Shown here: one piece after another, positions 1 through 11,600 of the stretch | Layout of the letters: the number at the start of each line of letters is the position of its first letter | Position numbering within the stretch: the first letter of the stretch is position 1 | From: Akebia trifoliata | Lineage: Eukaryota; Streptophyta; Magnoliopsida; Ranunculales; Lardizabalaceae | Length of the DNA: 64,000 bases | Assembly (NCBI GenBank): GCA_017979445.1 | Contig: CM030707.1 | Span: 17,559,086 to 17,623,085 of the forward strand | Direction of reading: 5' to 3' | The notes under the pieces: model-generated | Told to the model about the DNA's origin: nothing | Database searches by the model: none | Seen by the model: only the letters and a program-made list of their open reading frames with translations | Made by a program: the position numbers and the translations under genes

Positions 1-37
1 ATATTGTTAGTTGTTTTAAATGTCTTTGGATTTGTAG

Positions 38-3000
38 TTGCTTGCCCAATTCGGTGCTGGTTTTTGAAGGAAGGAAGGCTGTGGTTCGTGCTGTGGAACC
101 TATACCAAAAGGTACAGAGGTAAGACATGCTTTCCTGATCTCTCTGCTCTTATATATATAATAAAACAGGATGGTTGTCCCCCTCCTTCGTCTCAATCTT
201 TATCCCATCATAAAGAACATATCTCGAGGACAATTTTGTTGCCTTTCCTCTTCTCCTCTTTTCCAATAATATCCCTCCAACTTCATTGTCTTTCCTCTTT
301 TCCCCCTTCACCCCAAAGAGGATGCCCGTGCCGTAGGTGTGGGAAAACTCTAGCGTATACATATCACATTTCTTTCTCATTTTGGTTTTTGTTTTGGAGT
401 TGCTTCCTAATGTTGTTTACTTGGTTATATCTTGTAAGGTGTTGATAAGCTACATTGAAACTGCTGGAAGCACTGCAACACGGCAAAAAGCTCTCAAAGA
501 ACAATACCATTTCTTATGCACATGTCCTCGCTGCATAAAAGTGGTAATGTTTAGACTGATTTTCATACAATACTTCATTGTTGACCTGTGGCCTCTTATC
601 TCTAAACTTGAACTTCTCTCAGATTTAGATGGCCGCAATTTAACTTATCTACTGCTATATCGAAGGGGCAATATGAGGATATTCAAGAAAGTGCTATTCT
701 GGAAGGCTATAGATGCAAGGACGATAGGTGCAATGGTTTCTTGCTTCGTGATTCTGGTATGTCCTCAACTGTGGCCAAGATAATTAACTATGTCTTTTAT
801 CCTCTCTTTTTTCTGTTTCTTTTGGATACATGTTTATTTATTCTGCTTATGTTTTAAAGTGGGAATTTTGTGTAGATGACAGAGGATTTATATGTCAACA
901 ATGTGGACATTTTAGAAACAAGGAAGAGATAAGAAAGATTGCAAGTGAAGTAAAATTTATGCAAGATAAGGCTTTGACATTTCTATCCTCTGGAAGTATC
1001 CTTCTCTAATGCATGTGTTGAGAGTAAATTTATATTTATTTGCAACATCGCTGTAGTATGATATATATAGGGTGGCGTTCGGAGGCCCTAAAGAGAACCA
1101 AACATTGTGCCAAACATTTTTCAATGTATGGGTTAGAAGTTTCCGAATGGGCTGATTTTTGGTGAGGATGATCTCCTATGGGTTAGAAATTTTGGAATGG
1201 GCTGATTTTTGGTCCCATTCCGAAACTTCTAACCCCATCAAAAGTGGTTTACAAAAATTGGACAGTCCACAATTCTTCAACTTGTAAACTAGGGTTAGAA
1301 GTTTTGGAATGAGCTGATGTTTGGTGAGGAAGATCTCTTCACCGTAGAGATCAACCTCACAAAAAATCAGCCCATTCCAAAACTTCTAACCCCAATTTTG
1401 AAAAATGTTGGCTCTCTTTAGGACCTCCGAACGCTTCCCATATGTATATATCTCATCTAACTCTTTGTATGTTTTGCCAATTTGATGTACTTCTACTTCA
1501 CATACAAAAGAAATTTATTCTTGAATATATGTCCAAACCATGATATTGTTCCCTTGACAGAAGGTAGATTATCTGGAAGCCAGTACCATGTATAGGACAA
1601 TTGAGCAACTCCAACTGAAATTGTATCATTCCTTTTCGATCAATTTGATGCGAACTCGAGAAAGTCTTCTGAAGGTGCCAGTCACAATTTGTTTATTCCC
1701 TCCCCCCCCCCCCCCCCCCCCTTTTTTTTTTGCTACTTTTGCGCTTACTTTTCTTACTTGTCATAAAATTTGTTAACTCTTTCTCGAAACTAATCAAATT
1801 GAGGATATATGGACCTTAATCTTGCTTCCCAAAATCCTCTTTGTTTGAATACTTATCCTTGATTGCAAAATTACATAATGTTTTGATCACAAAACCATAT
1901 TTCTCTAGAAGCTCAGGCAGTATGGAATATATTACAATATTTTTAACCAATTACTTCCTCATGATGTTTATGCCTCATGGGTAATTTTTTACTATAATGA
2001 TGACATCATTTGTCTGCTCAGATTTTGATGGAGCTGAAAGATTGGAGAGGAGCACTGACATATTGCAGGTTGACCATTCCAGTTTATCAAAGTATGTGAG
2101 GTTTTAACTCCATTTACATAAGAGACCTATCTATTAGTTTTCCTGAGGTATTTTGACCACCATCAATTGCATTATATTTGGTCTTAGTGTTTTGTAGTTG
2201 AAGCCTTATGTATCAGAAGAATTTCTTTGGTAATTATTATTCTTGTTATTTATTCGTATCCCATTGACTCTATTAAATAGTACACATTGTTACTTAACTA
2301 GATGCATTTCCCCCTTTTCAAGGTCATATTTTGGGCTTATTATATCGTCTTTTCTTGAGGCTTTCATCTTGTTTGTGCCCCTTAAGATTTCTTCTTGTAC
2401 TACACATGAGCTTGTGTGGGGCTTTCCTTTCACCAATAAGTAACGTTTTGAAGTAGTGTATTGAAATTGAAAATCAAGATAAAAGCTAAAAGCGCTTCCA
2501 ATATGTAACCATTGCCTAAACATTCCTTTCTTTGCCAGTGATGGCACTTCTACGCAAGGTTTGAAATCTTGTCTCAAAGCAATGTTTCAGTTGAGAGAAA
2601 ACCCAAGTTGTCTCGACCAAAACATTGTGAGACAAACCAATTTTTTTATGAAACATTGAATGTTTCAGAATCAATGTTTCATTCCAGTTTTGGTCGAAAC
2701 TAAAATGTTTCAGCCAAAATATTCTGGAAACGTTACAAAACCTTAAATCCTGCTTCTATGAGTATGCCTCTACTAGAGTTTCAAGATCTATGCATAGTCT
2801 CTGATATTGTCCACAATATTGCAAGCCTTCAAGGACTGCAGAAGTATCCAATCCAATGCCCATGCAATAGCATTCTTGACAAGTTAGGATTGAATCAAAA
2901 TGCATATAATGCGGTGTGGATTCAGACATTTTTGTGAGTAAGTCGTGTGGATGCAAACATTATCAACCTCTACGAATGCTTATAATACATTCCTCAGGCT

Positions 3001-5958
3001 CTAAAAGTGATGAAAATGGAACATTGGGACCAACGAACTATAATATTTGATTTTGTGCACTAAGTATATTGGTCATAATCATAAGCACGCCACTTTACTT
3101 AATTTAGGTGGTTAAAGGTTGGTACTGAGATATTTGCTAGAGTGGGACTGAAGAAAATTCAAAATTATAAAAGCTCCATGAGATGAATGGTCGTGGTCTA
3201 CTTTTTGATCTACATATTAATTGAACGCTTTCATTTTTGATCCCTCACCCCCCACCCCTCAATGCTTGATAAGATATAGAAATTTTGGTTTGTACCCCTT
3301 CGAAAACTTTATAAAATTAAAATTGAGTAAATTTTCTGTCATATGTGGAACCAAGTATTTGGTGATCATGGTGGATCAGAAAATGGAAAATAGCATCAGA
3401 CTTCGAATTTTTCTTTGATGTCTTTTTGCGTAGTCCTAGGGAAATTCCCAAGGGTAAACAAGGGTATTTTATTATATGTACCTACAAGTAATTCCCATCT
3501 TTGTATTCCTATTCCCTTCCTAAATCCATAATGCCTCCCTTATGATGAGTAAGTTGAAGAGAGAAAAGGGTAATTTGTAATGGGTCTTTTGTTTTTGTGT
3601 TGTAAAATTTCTAAGGAGCATCTTTTTTGAAGATTTCATGGGGCGGTGGGAGTGGGTCTATAATTTAGCTTCTTTGTAATTTGGGTTGTGGTTCTTTTCT
3701 CTCTTGTATCTTTGATGGTCATCGCGAGTCGTGACCACATTAATGCAATTTGCTTTTACCGATAAAAAAAAATTTGTAATCAATGTTGAACTAGTCTCCT
3801 TCCATTTCTAGTCATAGATCAAGATCCCATGTATACGAGTAGATGTAAAATCACAAAATTATGTATGCTAAATTATTATAGCTTTTAGTTTAGATCATAT
3901 TTTGCAAAACCTTATATTAGCTTTTTGACCCCTTTTATATTTGAAAAAAGCCGATAGTTCCCATGCATTGATTCCATAGTGATTTTGTCCACTTACGATG
4001 TAACAAGGAAAAATACCTCTGTGCATATGCTCGTCTTAACATGAACTTTTATGTATACTGCACATTCTGATTTCTGATACTGAAAACTAAATATCATTGC
4101 CAGTTTCCTTTTGATGTTTGATTTTTTCTGTTTTACTGCAGGAGTGTATCCAGCAATTCACCCTTTACTTGGACTGCAATATTATTCCTGTGGGAAGCTC
4201 GAATGGTCAGATTCTAGTTCCTCTAATTTACTTTTTTCTTTTTTAAGATTTTGTTATTGTAAAGAGAGGGAGGTCAAGGAGACCCTAAGAAAAAACACAG
4301 AAAAACAAAATTAGCTATTAGTCATACAAACTGAATCCCATCGAAACAATAAATCCTCTAAAAGTACCCCTTTGAACTCCGAATACAACTTACACCAAAA
4401 GAACAACAAACCCAAAATGGAAATATTACCGCATGAAGGGAATGCCCCTCCCCTTCAAAATTCCTTCTATTTCTTCCAGATGTCCCAGTAAACAACAAAA
4501 GGTACAAGTTTCGACATGATTCTCTCTGTGTCAACAAAGTCCTTGATCCAACAGCTTTGGAACGAATGAATCCACATCGTTACTTACATTTGACATTTTC
4601 AGTGAATACAAGCAAAACTCCTGGAAAATGTTCCCTGGCCTGGAAACCAGAGACATAGAAATAGGTGATACATACACTTGTCACAAACATAAAACACATT
4701 TTGAAGCCTACCCAAATACCAATCCATGACATTACGTACGTGGAAGGTTTAGATAATAACTCTAGTGTGTGAGGCAAAATAACTTTCAAACATATCTTGT
4801 AAGTATCTATATATGAAAGAAATGGGTTGGAAGTCAGTTGACCTAGGGTGGTCTTTCTGAAGAATTTAAAGGCAGTTTGATGAAAAAAAAGTATCTTTCA
4901 GCAATGCTAAAGGGGGGTAAAATAGTAACTAAACTGTTTCTGATTTATTTTATATTTTATTTTTGTTGAGTGTATATGTTCCTCCTCTTGGGTGTGTCAT
5001 ACCTAGTTAAGCCCCGTGACCCTCTTATAGTTCTCCCACTCTCCGACAGATAGCTCTTTTGGTGTAGTTGGCTGGTTAACAATTTTTATATTTTTTAGGG
5101 TAAATTACACTTTGACTGCCCTAACATTTTGACAATTGAACTTACCTCCACTTTCACAGGGTGTTAAGGTTTAGATGTTCTTTTACTATTTTAACCTCTC
5201 ATTTTATTTTTTTTATGAAATAAATAAATTTTAAAACTATAAAAATATCCCATCTAAGCATTCACAAGTAAACCCATTTTTTTTTTCAGACGGATATTTT
5301 TGTTTATAAAAAAGAATAAATTTTAAAAAGCCCAAATGGTCTTTATGAAAAGTTAAAATCATTTTTTAACTGTTTAGTTGATGGCATGGGGTACCTGTTA
5401 GAAAACTATAGGGCAGGTAAGTGCAATTGTCAAATGTTTTGGGGCCAACATGTAATTATGCCAAACCACAGTGTGAAAGTGTAATGTACCCTATTTCTTG
5501 ACAAAATTTTCTCTCATTTATTTTCTATAGTAGGCTCCATGCTTCTGAACCTATGGCATCCCAGTTTTTTTGGTATTTTTATTTATTTATTTTTGAGAGA
5601 GACGGATAATGGTTAGCAGTTTAGTGGGTGAAGATGGGTTTTAAATCTGGAATGTAGGATTTTAACAAACTGGCATCGTAAACGATAAATTACTGCTGAC
5701 TGTGGCATTCAAACTCATTCAAATTTACTACTTGAAACCCATTCCCCCTCTATTTGCACTCTACACATAATGACTGATGCTAGTCCTCACAGGTTACTTG
5801 GGGATACAGAGGATTCCATTAAATCTCTGACCAAGGCTATTGATATATTGAGAATTACTCATGGGACAAATACATCTTTCATGAAGGATCTTCTAATCAG
5901 GTTGGAGGAAGCCCATGCTGAAGCTGCGTACAAAAAACGTTCATCCGAGGACAACTAG
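38..5958 (+). CDS. ASHR1: ASHR1-type SET/SMYD histone-lysine N-methyltransferase, 3' part (partial at left edge)
   Basis: Partial gene. Exons by GT..AG and phase: 38-119, 439-543, 666-756, 876-995, 1568-1674, 2022-2091, 4142-4205 and 5793-5958 (stop TAG 5956-5958), giving about 267 residues. The protein begins with the end of a SET domain (CLPNSVLVFEG, then VLISYIETAGS). The post-SET cysteine cluster follows (CTCPRC), then CKDDRC and CQQC pairs. A helical TPR-like C-terminal half includes YLEASTMYRTIEQLQLKLYH and GVYPAIHPLLGLQYYSCGKL. This order matches plant ASHR1, a SMYD-like protein of about 480 residues; the MYND finger and catalytic SET core lie left of the window. The family methylates protein lysines using S-adenosylmethionine; the substrate here is inferred. 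Introns carry a Helitron-like piece, MITEs, an L1-like tail and a solo TRIM LTR, but no exon is broken. The acceptor at 1567 is fixed by phase, since the nearer AG at 1560 would shift frame. Confidence 0.9.
139..353 (+). mobile_element. Helitron-like non-autonomous element, copy 1
   Basis: Lies in the first visible ASHR1 intron. It starts TCTCTCTGCTC just after an A. It has a pyrimidine-rich body of CTTTCCTCTTCTCC-type repeats. It ends with a short GC hairpin (CCCGTGCC / GGTGTGGG, pairing with G:T wobbles) about 10 nt before a terminal CTAG. TC start, 3' hairpin, CTRR end and no target duplication are the Helitron signature. The base after CTAG is C rather than the expected T. Related ends occur at 9283 (minus), 18540 (minus) and 24224 (plus). 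Confidence 0.6.
1070..1440. mobile_element. MITE with ~35-bp terminal inverted repeats and internal palindromes
   Basis: Sits inside the ASHR1 intron 996-1567. The left end GGGTGGCGTTCGGAGGCCCT is matched in reverse by the right end, whose complement reads TGGGAAGCGTTCGGAGGTCC. The inverted repeats continue through CTAAAGAGA. Inside, the motif GGGTTAGAAGTTTTGGAATG recurs in both orientations, so a transcript could fold into a branched hairpin. Flanks are TA-rich (TATATATA), so the target duplication length cannot be fixed. No coding capacity. Confidence 0.75.
2556..2744. mobile_element. Short MITE-like palindromic repeat
   Basis: Begins AAGGTTTGAAATCTTGTCTC and ends with TTACAAAACCTT, forming imperfect inverted ends. 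The interior repeats ATGTTTCAG and TTTTGGTCGAAAC-type motifs. Similar ATGTTTCGATCAGG/GAAACGGTCTC and CGTTCCAGTCTCGGC strings occur near 7320 and 41700, so it is probably one member of a dispersed family. No target duplication could be fixed. Confidence 0.45.
3600..3770 (+). mobile_element. L1-type LINE 3' tail fragment
   Basis: AAGATTTCATGGGGCGGTGG through the tail TTGCTTTTACCGATAAAAAA resembles the 3' end of the L1 fragment at 17.8-18.45 kb (GGATTTTATGGGGTGGTGGG ... GTTACTTTTACCCATCG, then A-rich). It looks like a truncated LINE tail in the 2092-4141 ASHR1 intron. Only the last ~170 bp can be supported, and the rest of that intron shows nothing recognisable. Confidence 0.45.
4964..5081 (+). 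mobile_element. Solo LTR of a TRIM element
   Basis: A 118-bp unit starting TGTTGAGTGTAT and ending GGCTGGTTAACA, flanked by an exact 5-bp duplication ATTTT (4959-4963 and 5082-5086). It is the same LTR as the two ends of the complete TRIM at 62099-62411 and the reversed solo LTR at 25260-25386. TG..CA ends plus target duplication indicate insertion followed by LTR-LTR recombination. Confidence 0.85.
5097..5492. mobile_element. MITE with AGGGTAAATTACACTTT-type ends
   Basis: Left end AGGGTAAATTACACTTTGAC and right end GAAAGTGTAATGTACCCT are inverted copies of each other. The ~396-bp interior is AT-rich and also partly self-complementary (CTGCCCTAACATTTTGACAA versus TTGTCAAATGTTTTGGGG). It lies 15 bp after the solo TRIM LTR in the last ASHR1 intron. 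Target duplication is unclear because the flanks are T-rich. Confidence 0.7.
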
Positions 5959-6008
5959 CGGTGTCTAGCTTTCCTTCATTCCTGTAAAACTAGCTGTGTT
6001 GAGGAAAT

Positions 6009-6014
6009 AATAAA
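6009..6014 (+). terminator. Polyadenylation signal of the ASHR1 gene
   Basis: AATAAA 51 bp after the stop codon, the usual position for a plant near-upstream element. Cleavage would be expected some 10-30 bp downstream. Confidence 0.55.
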
Positions 6015-7666
6015 AGTTGCAATTTTAGGAGTACTTTCTTGTAGGATTGTTTTTTGTAACATTAACTTTGAAGACATACATAATTGTTGTATTAAAAATA
6101 TTTAAATATGAAAAAGAGAAATGACTTTACCAAATAAAATTGTCATTATCATCCTAAAGTTTTGCAATCAGTTTAACGAATCTCGTTATTCAATTTCTTT
6201 AAGTTCTCTCTTTTGTTAATTCTACTTTGTTCATATCTCCTTGTACCACCTTATTTCACATTCTTTTTGGTCTTCCTTGCATTGTTGTGGAGCCTTCAAT
6301 TTGCACATTCCTTCTCAGACTATAATTAAGTCCATGAACAAGCCATCTCATTCGATTCTCACCCAATTGATCATCTATTGGTGCTATTCTTATTTTTCTC
6401 AGTCGAATACATTTCTAATTTATTTTGTTTTTTAGGTTTTCTTCTCATTCATCTATAAGTAAGATCATCTTTGCCACACTTGACACGTTCCATTAACATT
6501 TTTTTCTTGACATAATTTATTAATATTGGTGCTGGTTCAGTTTGAATACCATATTGCCAAGATTCGGAAAACATTACCGAGTCGACTTGATCAGCCCCAA
6601 AACTTGATGAAACTAACTTGCCAAGTCAGCTTGCAAACTTGGCCAAGGTAGCATGAAAGTGCATTGAGTTGGGTTAGAAACTTGATGGAGCCATTTGGTT
6701 ATCTATCTTGATAAAGGAAGCTAATTAATGATAGTTGATTTTCTTCATCAAGATTGGGTTGGTGTTCAGTGTACCGTAGTACTACATCGAAATGGTGCAT
6801 CCCATGTCTTTCTTGGTTGACAACCCAATTGGCACTGCTCCGACAAGAACAAGTCTCTCTATTTTCTCTTTGGGGGAGCAGAGTAGTTTAGTAAGAGAAT
6901 GAATCAAATCAAATGATTGTTCTAGAATGACTATTATTCACAATCACTCCTTGTGATGCAACGCGGAATCATAATCATGGCAAATAGGATCTCAAGATGC
7001 AACACCACCTATGATGCAAGGAATATGCAAGGAATAATTGACTTACAGCACGATAACTTTTTCTTTCTCATTCTGATTTTAGGAGAATAAAAAATAATAA
7101 TAATTTATGTTAAAATATTAAAATTTATATATTCATATTTGACTCATAAAAGTTAATTTGTGAGTTTTGGACTTGACTCAACCAGTCAAATTTTAAAAGT
7201 ATGCATGATGCCATGGGACACTGAGTGGTGGCCACAGAAAGAAATGAGCTGGTATTTGAGTTACATCTCATACGAAGAATTTGTATGACCTAGGTTTAGA
7301 ATCTCTTCTTAAAACAATGTTTCGATCAGGAGAAATTTGAAACGGTCTCAAAATATTCTATAACATTTCCTTGAAGATCTTTAACAATTATTAATCTTTT
7401 ATCTGATTTGATTCTCAAATTGCCCAAAAAAAATCCAAACCAACATCTCCAACACTAATGAGTACCATTGTTATGCCATGATTACCTTGTTAAAACCATG
7501 AAATTCTCAAAATTACCTTGAATACCATACACATACTGCCAATAGGCTGCATTAAACATTGGTTTCAAGATTTAACTACATTACCATTTTTTTTATAAAC
7601 CTTGTCATGAGTTGAAAAGAAAAAGAAAATGAATGCCATATCCATTAGAGAGAGAGAGAGAGAGAG

Positions 7667-7960
7667 AGAGCTGATATTAGCACCCCAACTTTTACTTATT
7701 ACACCCCAATTTCTTAAATTATTTTACACCCCAATTGAAGATTAAAAGACAATTCAAACATTACAAAGGTTTAGCTCAAATTATTGTCTCAACATTACAA
7801 CACTCATTCAAACAATTTCAGTAGTTGTTTACAATTATGATAAGGCTTGAATAAAATTTTGAACCAAAAGAGAGAGAGCTTCTATTGGCATCCCAACTTT
7901 TACTTATTCTCAGCCATTTTCTTATTTTCTTTATTTAGTTGGGGTGCCAATAGCAGCTCT
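7667..7960. mobile_element. MITE of the AGAGCTGCTATTGGCACC family, copy 1
   Basis: Ends are inverted copies: left AGAGCTGATATTAGCACCCC and right GGGGTGCCAATAGCAGCTCT. It follows a (GA)n microsatellite (7648-7670) that obscures the left target site. The other copies at 26607-26960 and 62426-62545 show approximately 9-bp target duplications, which points to a Mutator-like origin. Confidence 0.75.
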
Positions 7961-8292
7961 CTAAAAAAAGACTGGAAGAGACTCCTAAGAACCACAATAG
8001 AGCTGCTTTTGCTTGTTAAGATGTTGAGAATGTAAACTTCGAGCCATTTACGCGTAGGAGAGACCATTTAATATTTTGCGCGTGGAAGCAATTTATAAAG
8101 CAGAGGCCTCAACACATGATTTCAGAAGACATTACTTGAATAAACGACCATGGTGCCAGCTTTGCTACGTTGGTTTGAAGTCTAGAGTCTTGATACAACA
8201 ATATGAGTTCAAAATCCACCTTCACAAACTAATTATTCAGTGCCTGCAGTTTCTATGCAAATTTTGTAGATTGGTTATGAAGCCGAACACAG

Positions 8293-8467
8293 GAAGTATA
8301 TAAGCATGAAATATATGAATGTCAATTCAGTTAAAAAAGTACAAAAATATACAACCAAAGAAGTTATAACTCACAGAAGTATATAAGCATGAAATATATA
8401 TATGTCAATTCAGTGAAAAAAGTACAAAAATATACAACCAAAGAAGTTATAACTCACAGAAGTATAT
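8293..8467. repeat. 83-bp tandem duplication (2.1 copies)
   Basis: Units 8293-8375 and 8376-8458, plus the first 9 bp of a third, starting GAAGTATATAAGCATGAAAT. The two full units differ at only a few positions, so the duplication is young. It lies 150-330 bp beyond the MPS1 stop codon and may fall in that gene's 3' UTR or just past it. Confidence 0.9.
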
Positions 8468-8619
8468 CGTGCTTTCTTCTTTTCTTTCCATTTCAATGGG
8501 AACACAAAAGCTAACACCACCAATTACAAGGGATTATAAAGAAAAGGAAACAACATGACCTCATTTGCTCATAAAATACAGAAGTTGAAGTTGATTTGTT
8601 CTTTACACGTTTGAATACA

Positions 8620-11600
8620 TTACCTATTTTCAAGGTTTGCTAGGTGTTGCTGGAGTTGAGAGCAAAGCCTTGACATTTGCAATAGCAACACACAATGTCG
8701 GTCTCGTGACGTAGATGAAAGAGATGTTATGGGAGTGGCAGAGTCTGATACGAGCTGTTGGAGCTGAGAACATAGCCTGGATGCTTCGTGATCATTCCGG
8801 TAAACTTCAGCAATTTGATGAAGAAGTTTACAGTCTCGGTCTTGAATTGAGAACAATTGGGTTGGTATTGGAGGAACAAGGAAGGGATGATGAAGAAGTT
8901 GAGGTATTCGCCACCTTTCATTGCGGTCCCATGCAAGACACTTCTTCATCAGATCAAGTAGCCACAGGTTTGTAATGGGTCTATAAGTAATACAATGGTT
9001 TCGATCTGTTATGACTTTGAACTTGGCCCAGAATGTCTTGTATTCTGAAAATGGTGTCCTCCCATATACCATTTGGTATAAGATGCAACCAAGGGACCAA
9101 ATATCAGATGGCCGGCCACACTTGATAGCGTTCCCATTTGCATCATTCTCATTGCACATGAATGCTTCTGGAGACATGTAGCTCAATGTACCCACCTGCA
9201 ATAGTAGACATTACAAGCAGATGAGATGAAAGTAATTTGTTACTTTTTCTCATATTTTTCTATAATGCGCTTTATGTATATACTAGAGTCTGCCCATGCC
9301 CTCTTTGGGGTTAGGGGGTAAAAGAGTAAAGCTAGTAAAATTGGAAAGATATTATTGAAAAAGACGGGGGAGGAGGAGAGGAAAGACGATAAAGTTGAAA
9401 GGGGTTAAGAGGAATGGGGAGAGTAGTGTGGACCCAATGCATCACCAAAACAATGATTTTTTTCACGTCTCTGAAAAGGAATCCTATTTTGTCGTTCAGT
9501 GGCAAAAGGCAAAGATCTCATTGCCATTATGCAATGGTATTTTTGTAAATAACTATTCAAGTTACAAAAATATATTATACAATGAAATTTAAATAAATAT
9601 ATAAATAAAAACTTTTGGCCACTAAAAGACGATAAAATTGCTTTCTAAAGGCATTATGGAGAAAATAAAAAAAAAGAACATGATTTTGGAAGTTAGCATT
9701 CTCCTTATACAATGAAGTGAAGTGAACTGAACCTGTGAGTCTCGTTGGATGTTGGTCGTATCACTCAGTATAGCTTTGGCAATGCCAAAATCAATCAGCT
9801 TGAGCGAGCCTCTGACAAGAAGGAAGTTAGCCGGCTTCAAATCTGAGTGCACAATGCGCTCCTCGTGAATTGTGCTTACTGCTTGAAGTATTTGCTGCCA
9901 AAACAGAACATGTCAGCATTTTTCAGTGCAGAGAATTTCTGAAAGATTAGTCTGGTGTTGCCTGAAGATCAAGAAGTAGATCAAAGACAGTACGGGCATA
10001 ATCTGAATTCGATCAAGATATCAAAATTAAAAAAAAAAAAAAAAGTAAATATAAAAAATGTTTTGCATTAAAAGTTACTGATTTGAATAATTTGTAAATC
10101 ATTCATAAACACTAGACACTTTGTATTTTTTTTTATAAAAAAAAATATGGATGCTTAAAATATTCCATGATTTTTGTTTTGTTTTGAAATTTCCGCTTTT
10201 AAGTGCGAATAAAATGGCAAGTTGCTGGTTAGGGTTCCGCAAATATGCTAGTTCTTGGCAACACTGCTAACATCTCAAGACCTGAAATTTTTATATAAAT
10301 GATTCATTTCACCTTACCTGTCCTAGGTATAAGGAGTGCCAAAACCAATTTGAGAATGACATGGTTCATCAACAACTAATTGGAAATCAGCCAGTGATTT
10401 TCAATCCTTTAATTATACAAAGCAGAACTTATGTACCAAGGAACGGATACATGTGTCTAAGTCCAACAAGGGTATGAAGTGCCTTACGTATTGACCCCCA
10501 AAAAGTTGATAAGCCAACATGCCAATAAAGGTTACTTTATTAATTTGAAAGACAACTTGCTAGAAATACACTTTTTTTCCAAAAAGAATTGGATTCGAAT
10601 CCAAGTTGTACGAATAATTAACCTATAAAAAAAAAGTACGAACGAGTACCCAAGATAGAAAGAATGTACAGATGTTAGTACATTAGAATCTCATAAACAA
10701 GAAACAATATCCAAAAATAAAATTTCTTAAATAAGTTAAAAAAAAATTCTTTGGTGAAGAGTGTCGCCATGTGTCTGAACATGGGTACAAAACTGTTTCT
10801 GGAATTAAAAAATTATTAAAATACGAAGTGTCCTTGTTACACAGAACAGAACTATGATCAAATAAACTTTTAGAATAAAGCATTGTTTATGATAAACCAG
10901 TTATTTCTTAAATGATTCAGATTCATTCGACCAGCGTGTTGATATCGAAAACTCAGAACCGAAACAGAAAAAAAAAAATTTATGAGAACACCATCTGATT
11001 CATGTCGTGCAATTTTAGCATCACATCATCTGCTCATGCAATTATGAATAAAAATGAAGACCATGACTTACAGCCATGGGAAAGAATGTCAAACAAATTG
11101 GAAAGCAATGTTAGAAGCATATCAAGCAATCAAATGCAGTTAAGGTTGATACTTAACAGCTTGAAGAAATGATAAACTGCCAATGTGAAATGGATGAGAA
11201 ATTCACTGAAAAAGATGAGATGGTGACAGGATACAACTAAGATGGTGCTGAAAACAATAAAATATAAAAGCAAACAGTAAGTCAGATTTCAATGAAAAAT
11301 TTAGCCTTCATAAAAGTTAGAATATTGATTCCTAAATATATAAAGTAGGGTCTCACAATTTTCAGGGATGGAAATTAAAAAGTGAAGATACACGAATTTG
11401 GAATAGAGAACATTTTTTCCCCGCTATTATAAAGGAGTTTCTCAGAAGGCAACTGTACCACGCTGCTGCTCAAAAAGTCGAAAACCGGTTCATACCACAT
11501 CATTTGATAATATCTGGTTTCCTACCTTCATAGGTGACTCAGATGGCTATGGTTTAAACGACAGTAAGAATAATCCAAACTATCAGGCAAAATCAAATGC

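Larger units (their letters stand above)
5959..8619. other. Convergent intergenic region between ASHR1 and MPS1
   Basis: About 2.7 kb between two facing 3' ends. Apart from the ASHR1 poly(A) signal, the MITE at 7667-7960 and the 83-bp tandem duplication at 8293-8467, I see only AT-rich sequence. Short open frames here have no recognisable domains and no splice-consistent partners. Confidence 0.6.

Noticed and set aside
337..783. A 148-codon plus-strand frame read as one protein
   Set aside because: It reads through the introns between ASHR1 exons. Only the exon parts carry family motifs.
1701..1731. C/T homopolymer block (and the G run at 17563-17580)
   Set aside because: Simple low-complexity tracts with likely length uncertainty. 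Nothing supports a G-quadruplex role beyond composition.
4964..5081. A Cassandra-type TRIM carrying a 5S rRNA gene
   Set aside because: The LTR has no 5S internal control regions and is too short to hold the gene.
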